Shown: positions 43,688-52,476 of the stretch, piece after piece | Layout of the letters: each line of letters begins with the position of its first letter | Position numbering within the stretch: the first letter of the stretch is position 1 | Source: Ruegeria denitrificans | Lineage (GTDB): Bacteria; Pseudomonadota; Alphaproteobacteria; Rhodobacterales; Rhodobacteraceae | NCBI RefSeq assembly: GCF_001458295.1 | Contig: NZ_CYUD01000015.1 | Coordinates: 1-64,000, forward strand | Direction: 5' to 3' | DNA length: 64,000 nt | Program-made: the position numbers and the translations under genes | The notes under the pieces: generated by a model | The model's database searches: none | Seen by the model: only the letters and a program-made list of their open reading frames with translations | What the model was told of the DNA's origin: nothing

Positions 43688-44428
43688 TCAGCCCTCCAGC
43701 GCCTCTTTCAGCGCGGCCTCGACATGCGCCGCTGACGGGTTGATGAACAGATGCCCATCGGCCTTGAAAACCGGATCGTCCAGATGATCGGGGAAGGCCA
43801 GTGGTAACTCGGTACAGGCCAGCAAGATGGCGGTGCCGGGTACTGCGTGTTTGTTGCAGAAAGCCATTAGCCGAGCACGGGCAACATCTGACGCACCACC
43901 GTAAAAGTCACTGTCGATCATGGCTTGCATCTCGGCAATCTCGGCTTCGGGCAGGCGTCCGTTGGCGGTGATGCCCTCTTTGGCTAGACGATCTGCATAG
44001 TCGGTTGCCTGCAAGGTCACCGCCGTCCCCAGAACCAGCGCGTTAGATGCACCTGTAGTGACGGTGGCTTCGGCCGTTGCTTCGAAAATGCTGAGAATGG
44101 GCATCGCTACACCTTCCCGGATCGCGTGCAGCCTTGCATGCGGGGTGTTCGAGGCGATGATGCCGAAATCGCAGCCCGCGCCTTCCAGTGACAAAAGGGC
44201 CTCACGGAATACTGCGTCGAACCCGACCCAACTTGCTTCTTCTCCATCCACACCACGCAGGGCGCGGGTTTTGGCCTGTGTGACGGATTCGATGGTCATC
44301 GGTGGGATCGGCAAGGGCGAGCCGTGGCCGCGTTCTGCAAAATACCGGCCCGCGCCTTGCGCAATAGCCCGGTAGTAATCCACGGTCGAGGCCCAGCCCA
44401 CTCCACCCAGAATGCCGATCTTTTTCAT
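43688..44428 (-). CDS. Aspartate/glutamate racemase-family protein, one Cys replaced
   Basis: A 246-residue Asp/Glu/hydantoin racemase-fold protein. It begins KKIGILGGVGWASTVDYY. The first catalytic position, normally Cys in xCNTxH, is Ser93 in IIASNTPH. The second is kept as C205 in LLACTELPL. Related racemases with Thr or Ser in one site can still work on some substrates, often with changed specificity. It follows prolyl editing gene ProX tail-to-tail with no gap. Confidence 0.8.
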   Translation of the reverse strand: MKKIGILGGVGWASTVDYYRAIAQGAGRYFAERGHGSPLPIPPMTIESVTQAKTRALRGVDGEEASWVGFDAVFREALLSLEGAGCDFGIIASNTPHARLHAIREGVAMPILSIFEATAEATVTTGASNALVLGTAVTLQATDYADRLAKEGITANGRLPEAEIAEMQAMIDSDFYGGASDVARARLMAFCNKHAVPGTAILLACTELPLAFPDHLDDPVFKADGHLFINPSAAHVEAALKEALEG

Positions 44429-44500
44429 GATTAACGCCCAGCCTGCCAATTCCCGTTCAGGCGCAGACTGGACGTTTCAGGACACAAAGGCCAGAGGCGA

Positions 44501-45082
44501 TCAGGCCGCCAGTTCGTTGACCGCCTTGTGGGCGTTGCTCAGCGCGGCCTCGGCGTCCAGCGCCATCTTGTCGGCGGCGACCACGTCGACATTGGTGATG
44601 CCAATGAAGCCCAGAACGTGACGCACATAGTTTGTGGCAAAGTCGATCTCGGACCCGACGGCAGTGCCGCCCGAGGCGATTGCCAGAACCACACGTTTGT
44701 CGGTCAGCAGGCCCTGCGGCCCGTTCTCGGTATATGAGAAAGTCAGGCCGACGCGGGCAACAAGATCAATCCAGGCCTTGAACGCGGCAGGCACCGAAAA
44801 GTTATAGATCGGCAGGCCAATGACGATGGTGTCGGCCTGTTGCAACTCGCCCACCAGAGCATCCGACAGGGCCAGATGTTTGCGCTGGGCATCGCTGCGT
44901 TGATCGGCAGGGATGAAGTTGGCGTTGATCCAATTTTCGGTCAGCAGGGGCAATGGGGATGCCAGATCGCGGCGGATGATGCGTGCGGCACCCAGATGCC
45001 TGACGATGCGGTTGGACAGATCGCGGGTGGCAGACCCTTCGCGGCGGGCCGAGGCGTCGATATGCAGGATGGTCTTGGTCAT
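44501..45082 (-). CDS. azoR: FMN-dependent NADH azoreductase / quinone reductase
   Basis: A 193-residue flavodoxin-like reductase of the AzoR group. It begins KTILHIDASARREGSATRDLS (FMN phosphate loop). IGLPIYNFSVPAAFKAWIDLVARVG and ASGGTAVGSEIDFATNYVRHVLGFIG are family blocks. It reduces quinones and azo dyes and protects from thiol stress. The adjacent divergent LysR gene at 45201 is the obvious regulator candidate. I start at ATG 45082 (AAGGA upstream). Confidence 0.87.
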   Translation of the reverse strand: MTKTILHIDASARREGSATRDLSNRIVRHLGAARIIRRDLASPLPLLTENWINANFIPADQRSDAQRKHLALSDALVGELQQADTIVIGLPIYNFSVPAAFKAWIDLVARVGLTFSYTENGPQGLLTDKRVVLAIASGGTAVGSEIDFATNYVRHVLGFIGITNVDVVAADKMALDAEAALSNAHKAVNELAA

Positions 45083-45200
45083 TTCTCTTGGTCCTTCTGA
45101 TAGGATTTCATGTCTGGGCCCAATATGGATATTGCGTGAATGAACAAAACTCGGATATATCAACACTGATTGTTGGAATTTGCACATATGGGGTCGTGCC

Positions 45201-46079
45201 GTGGATAATTGGGATGAAGTGAGAACCGCCTATCAGGTCGCGCGCATGGGTACCGTCAGCGGCGCGGCCGAAGTGTTGGGCGTGCACCACGCCACCGTGA
45301 TCCGCCATATCGACGCGATCGAGGCTCGCTTAGGTGTCAAACTGTTCCAGCGCCATGCCCGCGGCTATACGCCGACCGAGGCCGGAGACGACCTGCTGCG
45401 CGTGGCGCAAGCGACTGAGGATCAGTTTAACCAACTGGTCGGACGGATGAAAGGGCGCGGGGACGATGTCTCCGGCGAGTTGGTCGTGACGTCGCTGTCG
45501 TCACTGGCCCCGTTGGTGGTTCCGGTTCTGAGCGAATTCCAACGCCTGCACCCGGGCCTGATCGTGCGTTACTTGACTGGTGATCGCCTGTTCCGTCTGG
45601 AATATGGCGAAGCGCATGTGGCCATTCGGGCGGGTTCGGTCCCGGATCAACCAGACAACGTGGTGCAGCCATTCATCTCTCAGGAAGTTGGCCTTTATGC
45701 CAGCACTGCCTATGTGCAGCGTCACGGTCAGCCCACGGGCATAGAGGACCTTGGCAACCATTTCTTTGTCAGCACGGACGATGAAAACAGCCGCGCGCCG
45801 TTTTCGCGCTGGTTGCGCAAGACCGTACCGGCCGAGAACATCACCTTCCGTTGTACCAATAATTTCTGCAACCGCGAGGCAGTATTGTCGGGGGCAGGGA
45901 TCGGTTTCATGGCTCGTTGGGAAGCGGCCCGCGACCCTAATCTTGTTGAGGTGATAGAGCCGTTGCCCGAATGGTACGGGAATCTGTGGCTCGTTACCCA
46001 TGTGGACCTGCACCGCACAACCAAGGTCCAGAGTTTTCTGACTTACCTGAAAGATCAATCCAAAGGCTGGTCGGCATGA
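45201..46079 (+). CDS. LysR-family transcriptional regulator
   Basis: A 292-residue LysR protein. The winged helix is at the start (DNWDEVRTAYQVARMGTVSGAAEVLGVHHATVIRHID), followed by the effector-binding domain. GTG 45201 begins the family-typical DNWDE; seven further codons upstream are possible but unsupported. It is divergent from azoR (118-base gap) and overlaps the EamA transporter gene by four bases (ATGA), so it may control both. Confidence 0.88.
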   Translation: MDNWDEVRTAYQVARMGTVSGAAEVLGVHHATVIRHIDAIEARLGVKLFQRHARGYTPTEAGDDLLRVAQATEDQFNQLVGRMKGRGDDVSGELVVTSLSSLAPLVVPVLSEFQRLHPGLIVRYLTGDRLFRLEYGEAHVAIRAGSVPDQPDNVVQPFISQEVGLYASTAYVQRHGQPTGIEDLGNHFFVSTDDENSRAPFSRWLRKTVPAENITFRCTNNFCNREAVLSGAGIGFMARWEAARDPNLVEVIEPLPEWYGNLWLVTHVDLHRTTKVQSFLTYLKDQSKGWSA

Positions 46080-47011
46080 GTCCTCAGGCGCAGGGCCATC
46101 TGGCTATGCTTGTTTTTTCAGCACTTGTGGCAGGCAGTTTCTCGCTGGGGTCGATGATCGCCAACCAGATCGCGCCCGAGGCGATCACGGCGGCGCGCTT
46201 TCTGATTGCCGCGGTCGTGATCGGTGTGGCGGCTTGGATGACCACCGGTTTGCCGCGCAGTGCGGCACAGGCGCCGTGGCGTTATCTGGTGTTGGGCGGG
46301 CTTTACGCCAGCTATTTCGTGCTGATGTTCCACGGGTTGAAGACCGCACCCCCGGTCAGCGCGGCGGCTGTGTTCACGTTGACACCGGTGATGTCAGCAA
46401 TTGCAGGGTGGGTGCTGTTGCGGCAGATCACGACGCCAAGGATGGCGCTGGCCCTGTCGGTCGGCGCAGCAGGGGCGCTGTGGGTCATATTCCGTGCCGA
46501 CTGGCGAGCCCTTGTGGCATTCGAGATCGGCAGCGGCGAAATCATCTATTTCTGGGGCTGCGTGATGCATGCGATTTACACGCCCATGATACGCAAGCTG
46601 AACCGGGGTGAGCCGGCGGTGGTATTCACCTTTGGTACTCTGGTCGCGGGCTGCGTGTTGCTGACACTGTATGGCTGGTCCGAGTTCCGAGCGACCGATT
46701 GGGCCAACCTGCCACTGATTGTCTGGGTCGGATTGCTATATGTCTCGATCTTTGCCACGGCGGCCAGCTTTGTTCTGGTGCAATTCTCGACGCTACGACT
46801 ACCCTCGGCCAAGGTGATGGCCTATACATATTTGACGCCCAGTTGGGTGATCCTTTGGGAGATTGCGTTGGGCAATGGTGCTCCGGTGTTGTTGATCCTG
46901 GTCGGAGTAGTGCTGACTTGCGTAGCGCTATTGATGCTGCTGAAGGCGGATGACCTGGCCCCAGCGCCGTCGGCACGATTGGGGGCAGGCGGTAACCAAA
47001 TCGACCATTGA
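46076..47011 (+). CDS. EamA/DMT-family metabolite exporter
   Basis: A 311-residue protein with ten predicted helices in two EamA repeats. The first repeat begins LVFSALVAGSFSLGSMIANQ and the second is preceded by FEIGSGEIIYFWGCVMHAIY. It would export amino acids or other small metabolites. It is translationally coupled to the LysR gene and probably one of its targets. Confidence 0.87.
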   Translation: MSPQAQGHLAMLVFSALVAGSFSLGSMIANQIAPEAITAARFLIAAVVIGVAAWMTTGLPRSAAQAPWRYLVLGGLYASYFVLMFHGLKTAPPVSAAAVFTLTPVMSAIAGWVLLRQITTPRMALALSVGAAGALWVIFRADWRALVAFEIGSGEIIYFWGCVMHAIYTPMIRKLNRGEPAVVFTFGTLVAGCVLLTLYGWSEFRATDWANLPLIVWVGLLYVSIFATAASFVLVQFSTLRLPSAKVMAYTYLTPSWVILWEIALGNGAPVLLILVGVVLTCVALLMLLKADDLAPAPSARLGAGGNQIDH

Positions 47012-47071
47012 GGTAGATCAAGGCAAACACATGCGGCTTTTTCTATGCTTTAAGGCATGGAGGAAGCCATC

Positions 47072-47485
47072 ATGTACAACCATATTATGTTCCCCGTTGA
47101 TCTTCACCTTCCACCCGAGGTCCGCAAGGCAGCCGATGTCGCATCACAGGTGGCCCAGTGGCAAGGGGCGAAAATCACCGTCGTCAGCGTAACGGGAACA
47201 CAGCCGGGCGATCCAGTGCAATCGGATGAGCCGATCAACCGACAACTACGTGAATTTGCGGACCAATTGGCCGAAAAAAGCGGTGCAGAAGTTGCGTTTC
47301 GAAACATACATTCGGTGGACGTTGCGGCCGAGGTGGACGGAGATCTGACACGCGCAGCCGAGGAGGTTGGCGCAGATTTGATCGTTGTTGGCACCCATGC
47401 GCCGCGGATCATGGATTACATCTTTTCCAGTCACGCAGGATATCTGGCAAAACACGCCAGTGTCTCGGTCTTTGTAGTCAGATGA
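47072..47485 (+). CDS. Universal stress protein (UspA family)
   Basis: A 137-residue single-domain Usp. It starts YNHIMFPVDLHLP and ends with the nucleotide-loop region ADLIVVGTHAPRIMDYIFSSHAGYLAKHASVSVFVVR, which resembles the ATP-binding G-2x-G-9x-G(S/T) motif but is imperfect. I take ATG 47072, since GGAGGAAG at 47059 is spaced for it and not for the ATG at 47057. It ends four bases before the convergent ArsR gene. Confidence 0.87.
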   Translation: MYNHIMFPVDLHLPPEVRKAADVASQVAQWQGAKITVVSVTGTQPGDPVQSDEPINRQLREFADQLAEKSGAEVAFRNIHSVDVAAEVDGDLTRAAEEVGADLIVVGTHAPRIMDYIFSSHAGYLAKHASVSVFVVR

Positions 47486-47489
47486 CTGC

Positions 47490-47822
47490 CTAGTCTTTTG
47501 TTGCGGGCAGCTCGATTTCCAAAAACCGTTCGAACGCGTCCAGATTGACCGGCTCAAACTGTCCGAACCCTTGCATCCACACCGACGCTGCCCGCATAGC
47601 GTCCGGTTCCAGCTTGCACCACTTCACCCGGCCGCGTTTTTCCTGACTGATCAGTCCGGCCTTGGTCAGGATCACCAGATGTTTCGAGATCGCGGCCAGC
47701 GACATCTCGAACGGTTCTGCCACATCGGTCACGGCCATATCATCTTCAAGCAGCATCGCCAGAATGGCGCGGCGTGTGGGGTCGGCGAGGGCCGCGAATA
47801 CAGTGTCGAGATCATTGGACAT
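47490..47822 (-). CDS. ArsR-family winged-helix regulator
   Basis: A 110-residue ArsR/SmtB-type repressor: DTVFAALADPTRRAILAMLLEDDMAVTDVAEPFEMSLAAISKHLVILTKAGLI is the helix-turn-helix region, and a wing RGRVKWCKLEP follows. No CxC metal motif is present, so it belongs to the group lacking the classic metal site. ATG 47822 is chosen, though ATG 47861 is possible. A palindrome at 47854-47869 lies just upstream, suggesting autoregulation. Confidence 0.87.
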   Translation of the reverse strand: MSNDLDTVFAALADPTRRAILAMLLEDDMAVTDVAEPFEMSLAAISKHLVILTKAGLISQEKRGRVKWCKLEPDAMRAASVWMQGFGQFEPVNLDAFERFLEIELPATKD

Positions 47823-47853
47823 GCCTTCGCTGAACCACAGCCTTGGAGTTTGG

Positions 47854-47869
47854 TCAACCATTTGGTTGA
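47854..47869. promoter_or_regulatory. Palindrome upstream of arsR-type gene
   Basis: TCAACCA and TGGTTGA pair around a TT spacer. This CAACCA-N2-TGGTTG form is what ArsR repressors commonly bind. It sits about 32 bases before the ArsR start and so likely represses its own gene. Confidence 0.55.
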
Positions 47870-47994
47870 ATATGCAGATTCCGGGTGTGTGGGGCAATTC
47901 ACTTGGCGCCCGCGTGTTTTCCCTTAGTTGAGGTTTATAAAAAATCATTTAAATACAATTAATTATGGCGCTACAATTCGAGTGTTCAACGGCG

Positions 47995-48023
47995 TTGACT
48001 CTGCGCCCCGTGCGCCTTAGCAC
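47995..48023 (+). promoter_or_regulatory. Possible promoter of the F0 ATP synthase operon
   Basis: TTGACT at 47995-48000 matches the -35 consensus in five of six bases. TAGCAC follows after 17 bases as a weak -10, about 30 bases before the atpI start. It is the best hexamer pair seen in the gap, but the -10 is poor. Confidence 0.35.
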
Positions 48024-48052
48024 CCTACCCAAGACTGTGCGAGGAAACGCCC

Positions 48053-48385
48053 GTGACCGATGATGACCAAAAGCAGCGTATGGCGCAGCTGGAGGCCAAG
48101 ATCGCGGCGGCGAAAAAGGCGAAAGCGCCCAAGCCGCGTGCAGATGCTGACGTGTCCGGGGGCGAGCTTGCCTGGAGGATGGTCATCGAAATGGTATCCG
48201 GTCTGGGGATCGGATTTGGCATCGGATACGGGCTGGACAGCCTGCTCGGGACGATCCCGATCTTTCTGGTGCTGTTCACATTGCTGGGCCTTGTCGCCGG
48301 AGTGAAAGTTATGCTCCGCAGCGCCAAAGAGGTTCAAGAGAAACAAGCGGCAGCTGAGGCGGCCGAGAAGGACGAGAGGGACTGA
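48053..48385 (+). CDS. atpI: F0F1 ATP synthase subunit I (AtpI)
   Basis: A 110-residue AtpI: a charged N-terminal coil ([19 protein letters not shown]), then two membrane helices with [17 protein letters not shown] and a basic loop between. It helps assemble the c-ring. The start is GTG 48053 with GAGGAAA. It leads the operon atpI-atpB-atpE-atpX-atpF; the next start follows by two bases. Confidence 0.9.
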   Translation: MTDDDQKQRMAQLEAKIAAAKKAKAPKPRADADVSGGELAWRMVIEMVSGLGIGFGIGYGLDSLLGTIPIFLVLFTLLGLVAGVKVMLRSAKEVQEKQAAAEAAEKDERD

Positions 48386-48387
48386 AC

Positions 48388-49146
48388 GTGGCAACTGAGA
48401 CCACCGCAGCAGAAGGCAGCAGCCTGGTTTTCCACCCGATGGATCAGTTCATCGTCAAACCGCTTTTCGGTGACGGTGCGATTGCCTGGTATACGCCTAC
48501 CAACGTGACCCTGTGGCTGTTCCTGGCGATTGCGGCGATCTTTGCTCTGCTGGTGCTCAGCACCTCGAAGCGCGCGATTGTTCCAACCCGGATGCAGTCG
48601 GTGGCCGAGCTGGCCTATGGCTTTATCTACAAGATGCTGGAAGACATCTGCGGCAAGGAAGGCGTCAAGTACTTCCCCTATGTCATGACCCTGTTCATGT
48701 TCATCGTCTGCGCGAACTTCCTGGGCATGCTGCCTATGTCCTTCACCACCACATCGCATTTCGCTGTGACCATTCCGCTGGCGCTGGCCGTGTTCCTGAC
48801 CGTGACCGTTCTGGGCTTCGTCAAGAACGGCGCAAGCTTCCTGGGTCTGTTCTGGGTCTCCAGCGCGCCGCTGGCGCTGCGCCCGGTTCTGGCGATTATC
48901 GAGCTGATTTCGTACTTCGTACGCCCGGTCAGCCACTCCATTCGTCTTGCCGGTAACGTCATGGCTGGCCACGCGGTTATCAAGGTGTTCGCAGGCTTTG
49001 CCGCGATTGCCGTGATCTCGCCCGTGTCCGTGCTGGCGATCACCGCAATGTATGGCCTTGAGGTCCTCGTGTCCTTTATCCAAGCCTACGTATTCACCAT
49101 TCTGACCTGTGTTTATCTGAAAGATGCGCTGCATCCTTCGCACTAA
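48388..49146 (+). CDS. atpB: ATP synthase F0 subunit a
   Basis: A 252-residue subunit a with five to six helices. The essential arginine is in [14 protein letters not shown], on the helix that faces the c-ring. The final helices ([22 protein letters not shown]) carry the conserved Gln/Tyr half-channel residues. It starts at GTG 48388. Confidence 0.95.
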   Translation: MATETTAAEGSSLVFHPMDQFIVKPLFGDGAIAWYTPTNVTLWLFLAIAAIFALLVLSTSKRAIVPTRMQSVAELAYGFIYKMLEDICGKEGVKYFPYVMTLFMFIVCANFLGMLPMSFTTTSHFAVTIPLALAVFLTVTVLGFVKNGASFLGLFWVSSAPLALRPVLAIIELISYFVRPVSHSIRLAGNVMAGHAVIKVFAGFAAIAVISPVSVLAITAMYGLEVLVSFIQAYVFTILTCVYLKDALHPSH

Positions 49147-49194
49147 GGTCTGATACCCCAACATCGAAACTTCCAATTCGTAAGGAGAAACATC

Positions 49195-49419
49195 ATGGAA
49201 GGCGATCTCGCACACATCGGCGCAGGCCTGGCAGCAATCGGTTCCGGCGCAGCCGCAATCGGGGTGGGCAACGTTGCAGGCAACTTCCTGGCCGGCGCCC
49301 TGCGCAACCCTTCGGCGGCTGCTTCGCAGACCGCAACCCTGTTCATCGGTATTGCATTCGCAGAAGCCCTGGGGATCTTCGCATTCCTGGTCTCGCTGCT
49401 GCTGATGTTCGCCGTCTAA
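49195..49419 (+). CDS. atpE: ATP synthase F0 subunit c
   Basis: A 74-residue hairpin of two helices. The glycine-rich first helix ([17 protein letters not shown]) and polar loop RNPSAA are standard. E57 in [10 protein letters not shown] is the proton-binding carboxylate, consistent with proton coupling. The ribosome site AAGGAGA is strong. Confidence 0.96.
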   Translation: MEGDLAHIGAGLAAIGSGAAAIGVGNVAGNFLAGALRNPSAAASQTATLFIGIAFAEALGIFAFLVSLLLMFAV

Positions 49420-49505
49420 TCTGCGGAACCTGATCCTTACGCGCAGGTGGGTCCAAGCCATAGCGGCCCACCTGTTGTAAAGACAACGTTCCGACGGAGG
49501 ACATC

Positions 49506-50057
49506 ATGGCGACTGAACCCCTTGCCAAGGAAGTAGCTGGCACCTGTGTTGACTCTTATGGGTCGGCCATCGGTATGCCTCAGCTCTGCTTCGATTGGTT
49601 CCCCAACCAGATTTTCTGGCTGGTCATTACGCTGGTCGTCATCTTTCTGGTCCTGTCCCGCGTGGCCTTGCCGCGCATCGCGGCAATCCTGGCTGAACGT
49701 CAGGGGACCATTACAAATGACCTGGCTGCGGCCGAAGATCTGAAGGCCAAGGCGGTCGAGGCCGAAGAGGCCTATAACAAGGCGCTGGCCGATGCCCGTG
49801 CCGAAGCGCAGCGTATCGCTGCCGAAGCACGTGCTGAAATCCAGTCTGGTCTGGATGACGCGATTGCAAAGGCAGACGCACAAATCGCTGCAAAGGCGGC
49901 TGAATCGGAAAAGGCAATTGCTGACATCCGTGCCGGTGCGCTGGAAAGCATTCAAGTGGTTGCCAAGGATACGGCGGCTGAACTGGTTACTGCACTGGGC
50001 GGCGAGGCGGATGCCAAAACCATCGACAGTGCTGTTGACGCGCAGACGAAAGGATAA
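49506..50057 (+). CDS. atpX: ATP synthase F0 subunit b' (second stator subunit)
   Basis: A 183-residue b-type subunit: a periplasm-side lead ([38 protein letters not shown]) and a long charged coiled coil. Photosynthetic and other alphaproteobacteria carry two different b subunits, b' and b, forming a heterodimeric stalk. This is the b' copy. The next gene follows five bases later. Confidence 0.9.
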   Translation: MATEPLAKEVAGTCVDSYGSAIGMPQLCFDWFPNQIFWLVITLVVIFLVLSRVALPRIAAILAERQGTITNDLAAAEDLKAKAVEAEEAYNKALADARAEAQRIAAEARAEIQSGLDDAIAKADAQIAAKAAESEKAIADIRAGALESIQVVAKDTAAELVTALGGEADAKTIDSAVDAQTKG

Positions 50058-50062
50058 GCGAC

Positions 50063-50623
50063 ATGCGGAACACTCTTGCCCTTATCCTGACCGTCGGCGC
50101 AGCCAGCCCCGCGCTGGCCGCAAGCGGCCCGTTCTTCTCGCTTGGCAACACCGACTTTGTCGTGACGCTGGGCTTCCTCGTTTTCATCGCGGTCCTGTTC
50201 TACTTCAAGGTGCCGGGCATGATCGGTGGTGCGCTGGACAACCGCGCCGAAGGCATCAAGTCCGAACTGGACGAAGCCCGCGCCCTGCACGAAGAAGCGC
50301 GCACTCTGCTGGCTTCGTACGAGCGTAAGCAGCGTGAAGTTCAGACGCAGGCGGACGCGATTGTGGCTGCTGCAAAAGACGACGCCGCGCTGGCGGCCGA
50401 GCAGGCCAAGGCCGATCTGGAAAATTCCATCGCACGCCGTCTGGCCGCTGCTCAGGATCAGATCGCATCGGCTGAGGCTTCGGCAGTCAAAGAAGTACGT
50501 GATCAGGCCATTACTGTTGCTGTTTCGGCGGCAAACGTCGTTCTGGCTAAGCAGATGACGGCTGCGCAGGCGAACAAGTTGATCGACGCGTCCATTGCCG
50601 ATGTAGGCGAAAAGCTTCACTGA
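50063..50623 (+). CDS. atpF: ATP synthase F0 subunit b
   Basis: A 186-residue b subunit. The N-terminus has a hydrophobic signal-like segment, then the membrane helix (FVVTLGFLVFIAVLFYF) and KVPGMIGGALDNRAEGIKSELDEARALHEEARTLLASYERK, the typical b-family coiled coil. It is the last gene before a strong terminator. The F1 genes (delta, alpha, gamma, beta, epsilon) are not in this window. Confidence 0.92.
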   Translation: MRNTLALILTVGAASPALAASGPFFSLGNTDFVVTLGFLVFIAVLFYFKVPGMIGGALDNRAEGIKSELDEARALHEEARTLLASYERKQREVQTQADAIVAAAKDDAALAAEQAKADLENSIARRLAAAQDQIASAEASAVKEVRDQAITVAVSAANVVLAKQMTAAQANKLIDASIADVGEKLH

Positions 50624-50646
50624 GATCGTTACAAGACGAAATTGAA

Positions 50647-50674
50647 AAACCCGGCCTCAGCGCCGGGTTTTTTC
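50647..50674 (+). terminator. Intrinsic terminator of the F0 operon
   Basis: AACCCGGC (50648-50655) pairs with GCCGGGTT (50662-50669) around a 6-base loop, followed by a T-run. It lies 24 bases after the atpF stop. Confidence 0.88.
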
Positions 50675-50692
50675 TTGGCTAACAGGTGAAGA

Positions 50693-51385
50693 TCAGGCCG
50701 CCGCCGGACGGTGTTCGGGCAACCGTTTCAGAATGTCTGCATATTTGGGCGAGGCAACAAATAACTCGGGCAGGTCGCTCAGCACAGCGTCAATAGGATC
50801 GTAAGCCGCCGAGGCCTGTTCCAGAATCTCTTCAGGTATGGATTTTTTGGCGCGCTCTGTTCTTTCCGGAAGAGTGAAGTTCAGGTCCAAAAAATCGGCG
50901 ACCTCGCTTTGTCTGCGCCAAATCGCATCGTAGCTCAGGCACAGGACGGGCACGTCGTCGAACGTGGCCCATCGCCTCATCTGATCCGCTTGATTTAGAA
51001 CATCATATTTGAACAGATCTTCAAAGGTCCCTTCAGCGTGAAGGTTTGCGAAATGCTGGTTGATCCAGTCGCGCCCAAAACGATCCAGCACGGAAAAGAC
51101 TGAAAAAGCCGAGGCCTTTGTCGGGCCATAACAGAACAGAACCTTGACGTCATCGCGCCCTCTTAGCCCACTGGGGAAATCATGCGTTTTGACCAAATTA
51201 CCCGGATATAACGCGGCCTGAGACAATTCCCTTTCGAACGACGCTTTTGGTTTGGGCCACAACCTCCGACGTTTTTGCGCCTTCCATAATGCGTCGAACA
51301 TGAGCGTACTGCCTGATCTGCCGTTGCTGGCAACGATCAGGCAGGGATTCGTTTTTGGGCGTTGCCCAGGTTTGAATAAGATCAT
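50693..51385 (-). CDS. Sulfotransferase-like P-loop protein
   Basis: A 230-residue protein whose LIVASNGRSGSTLMFDAL segment matches the PAPS-binding P-loop (GRSGST) of sulfotransferases. A later VLCLSYDAIWRR fits the 3'-phosphate-binding Ser. It is a different protein from the one at 37408. The acceptor is unknown and the neighbours are unrelated. I use ATG 51385; GTG 51394 would add three residues. Confidence 0.65.
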   Translation of the reverse strand: MILFKPGQRPKTNPCLIVASNGRSGSTLMFDALWKAQKRRRLWPKPKASFERELSQAALYPGNLVKTHDFPSGLRGRDDVKVLFCYGPTKASAFSVFSVLDRFGRDWINQHFANLHAEGTFEDLFKYDVLNQADQMRRWATFDDVPVLCLSYDAIWRRQSEVADFLDLNFTLPERTERAKKSIPEEILEQASAAYDPIDAVLSDLPELFVASPKYADILKRLPEHRPAAA

Positions 51386-51482
51386 ATGTGCCACCAGAGT
51401 TGCAGCGAAAGGTCAGGTTCATGACCTTCGAATCCACTTGGTATCGTTGAGGGTGAGTATCAATTAGGTAAGCAACAGAAAT

Positions 51483-51500
51483 TTCATAACAAATTATGAA
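51483..51500. repeat. AT-rich inverted repeat
   Basis: TTCATAA (51483-51489) and TTATGAA (51494-51500) form a perfect 7-bp inverted repeat with a 4-base spacer, followed by five T. It lies in the 168-base gap between the sulfotransferase-like gene and the GntR gene. It could be a weak rightward terminator or a regulator site. Confidence 0.35.
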
Positions 51501-51553
51501 TTTTTCGTGTTCCTCGGTGAGCGAGGGTTGGTTACCGCAATGTTTTTCGCGCC

Positions 51554-52324
51554 TTAGACCTGTCCGGTCTCATGCTGTAGTCGTTGTTGCGCGATGGCTT
51601 CGTTGCGCAGGGCTTTCTGGTGATCTTCCATGCAGCGCTGGACATAGTGCAGATGCTGATGAATCGCGTCGCGCGCCGCGTCCGGGTCGCGTGCTTGCAG
51701 TGCTGAGTTGATGGCGCGGTGTTGATCCAGAATGGCCCCGCGCGTGGTATGCTGATGAAACATCATCTGGCGGTTGTAGAACACGCCTTGTTGCAACAAG
51801 TCGTACATGGACCGCATCATATGCAGCATCACCACGTTATGACTGGCCTCGATGATGGCCATATGGAATTGCGCGTCAAGCTGCGCCTCTTCCTGGGTGG
51901 CATTGCGTGCATGAGCGGCCTGCATCTTGTCGAAAATGGCCTGCACGACCTTCAGATCGCTGTCTGACCCAAGGCGCGCGGCGCGCGCGGCCGCCAAGCC
52001 TTCTAAATCGCAGCGGAAAGCAAGAAAATCGAACACAGCCTCTTCATGGCTGCTAAACAGACGGACCAGAGCCGGTGAGAAGGCAGACCCCAGAACTTCG
52101 GCGACATAAATACCGGACCCGGCCTTGGCGGTCAGTAGCCCCTGGTCCTGCAGCTCCGAAATCGCTTCGCGCAGTGAGGGACGCGAAACACCCAGCCGCT
52201 CTGCCAATTCCCGCTCCGCCGGCAGGCGTTCACCCGGCTGCAGGATGCCACGCAGGATCAGCAATTCGATCTGTTTCACCACTGCGATGGACAGCTTTTC
52301 AGTCTGGACTTTTTGAAAGGGCAT
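51554..52324 (-). CDS. FadR-subfamily GntR transcriptional regulator
   Basis: A 256-residue regulator: winged helix at about 5-75 (VVKQIELLILRGILQPGERLPAERELAERLGVSRPSLREAISELQDQGLL) and an all-helical FCD ligand domain with metal-binding-type residues (DAQFHMAIIEASHN...HRAINSALQARD). FadR-type members sense organic acids or amino acids. The start is ATG 52324. It is divergent from an aminotransferase across a gap with paired half-sites. Confidence 0.9.
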   Translation of the reverse strand: MPFQKVQTEKLSIAVVKQIELLILRGILQPGERLPAERELAERLGVSRPSLREAISELQDQGLLTAKAGSGIYVAEVLGSAFSPALVRLFSSHEEAVFDFLAFRCDLEGLAAARAARLGSDSDLKVVQAIFDKMQAAHARNATQEEAQLDAQFHMAIIEASHNVVMLHMMRSMYDLLQQGVFYNRQMMFHQHTTRGAILDQHRAINSALQARDPDAARDAIHQHLHYVQRCMEDHQKALRNEAIAQQRLQHETGQV

Positions 52325-52342
52325 GCGGGTTTGTTCCAAAAT

Positions 52343-52361
52343 TGGTCAAGTCATATGACCA
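52343..52361. promoter_or_regulatory. Dyad-symmetric operator candidate between gntR and the aminotransferase
   Basis: TGGTC (52343-52347) and GACCA (52357-52361) are inverted, and GTCATATGAC (52350-52359) is a perfect 10-bp palindrome overlapping the right half. FadR-type GntR proteins bind TGGTNxxACCA-like sites, and this lies just upstream of the GntR start. Confidence 0.5.
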
Positions 52362-52476
52362 TGGAATTTTGACCTGTTCAAGAACGAGCGTGCCTTTGAC
52401 TTGAAACATTAGGTCAGAATTATTGACATTAATGCCATCATACTTAGGCTGCCCGAAAAGACAGCGGAGGAGATCG

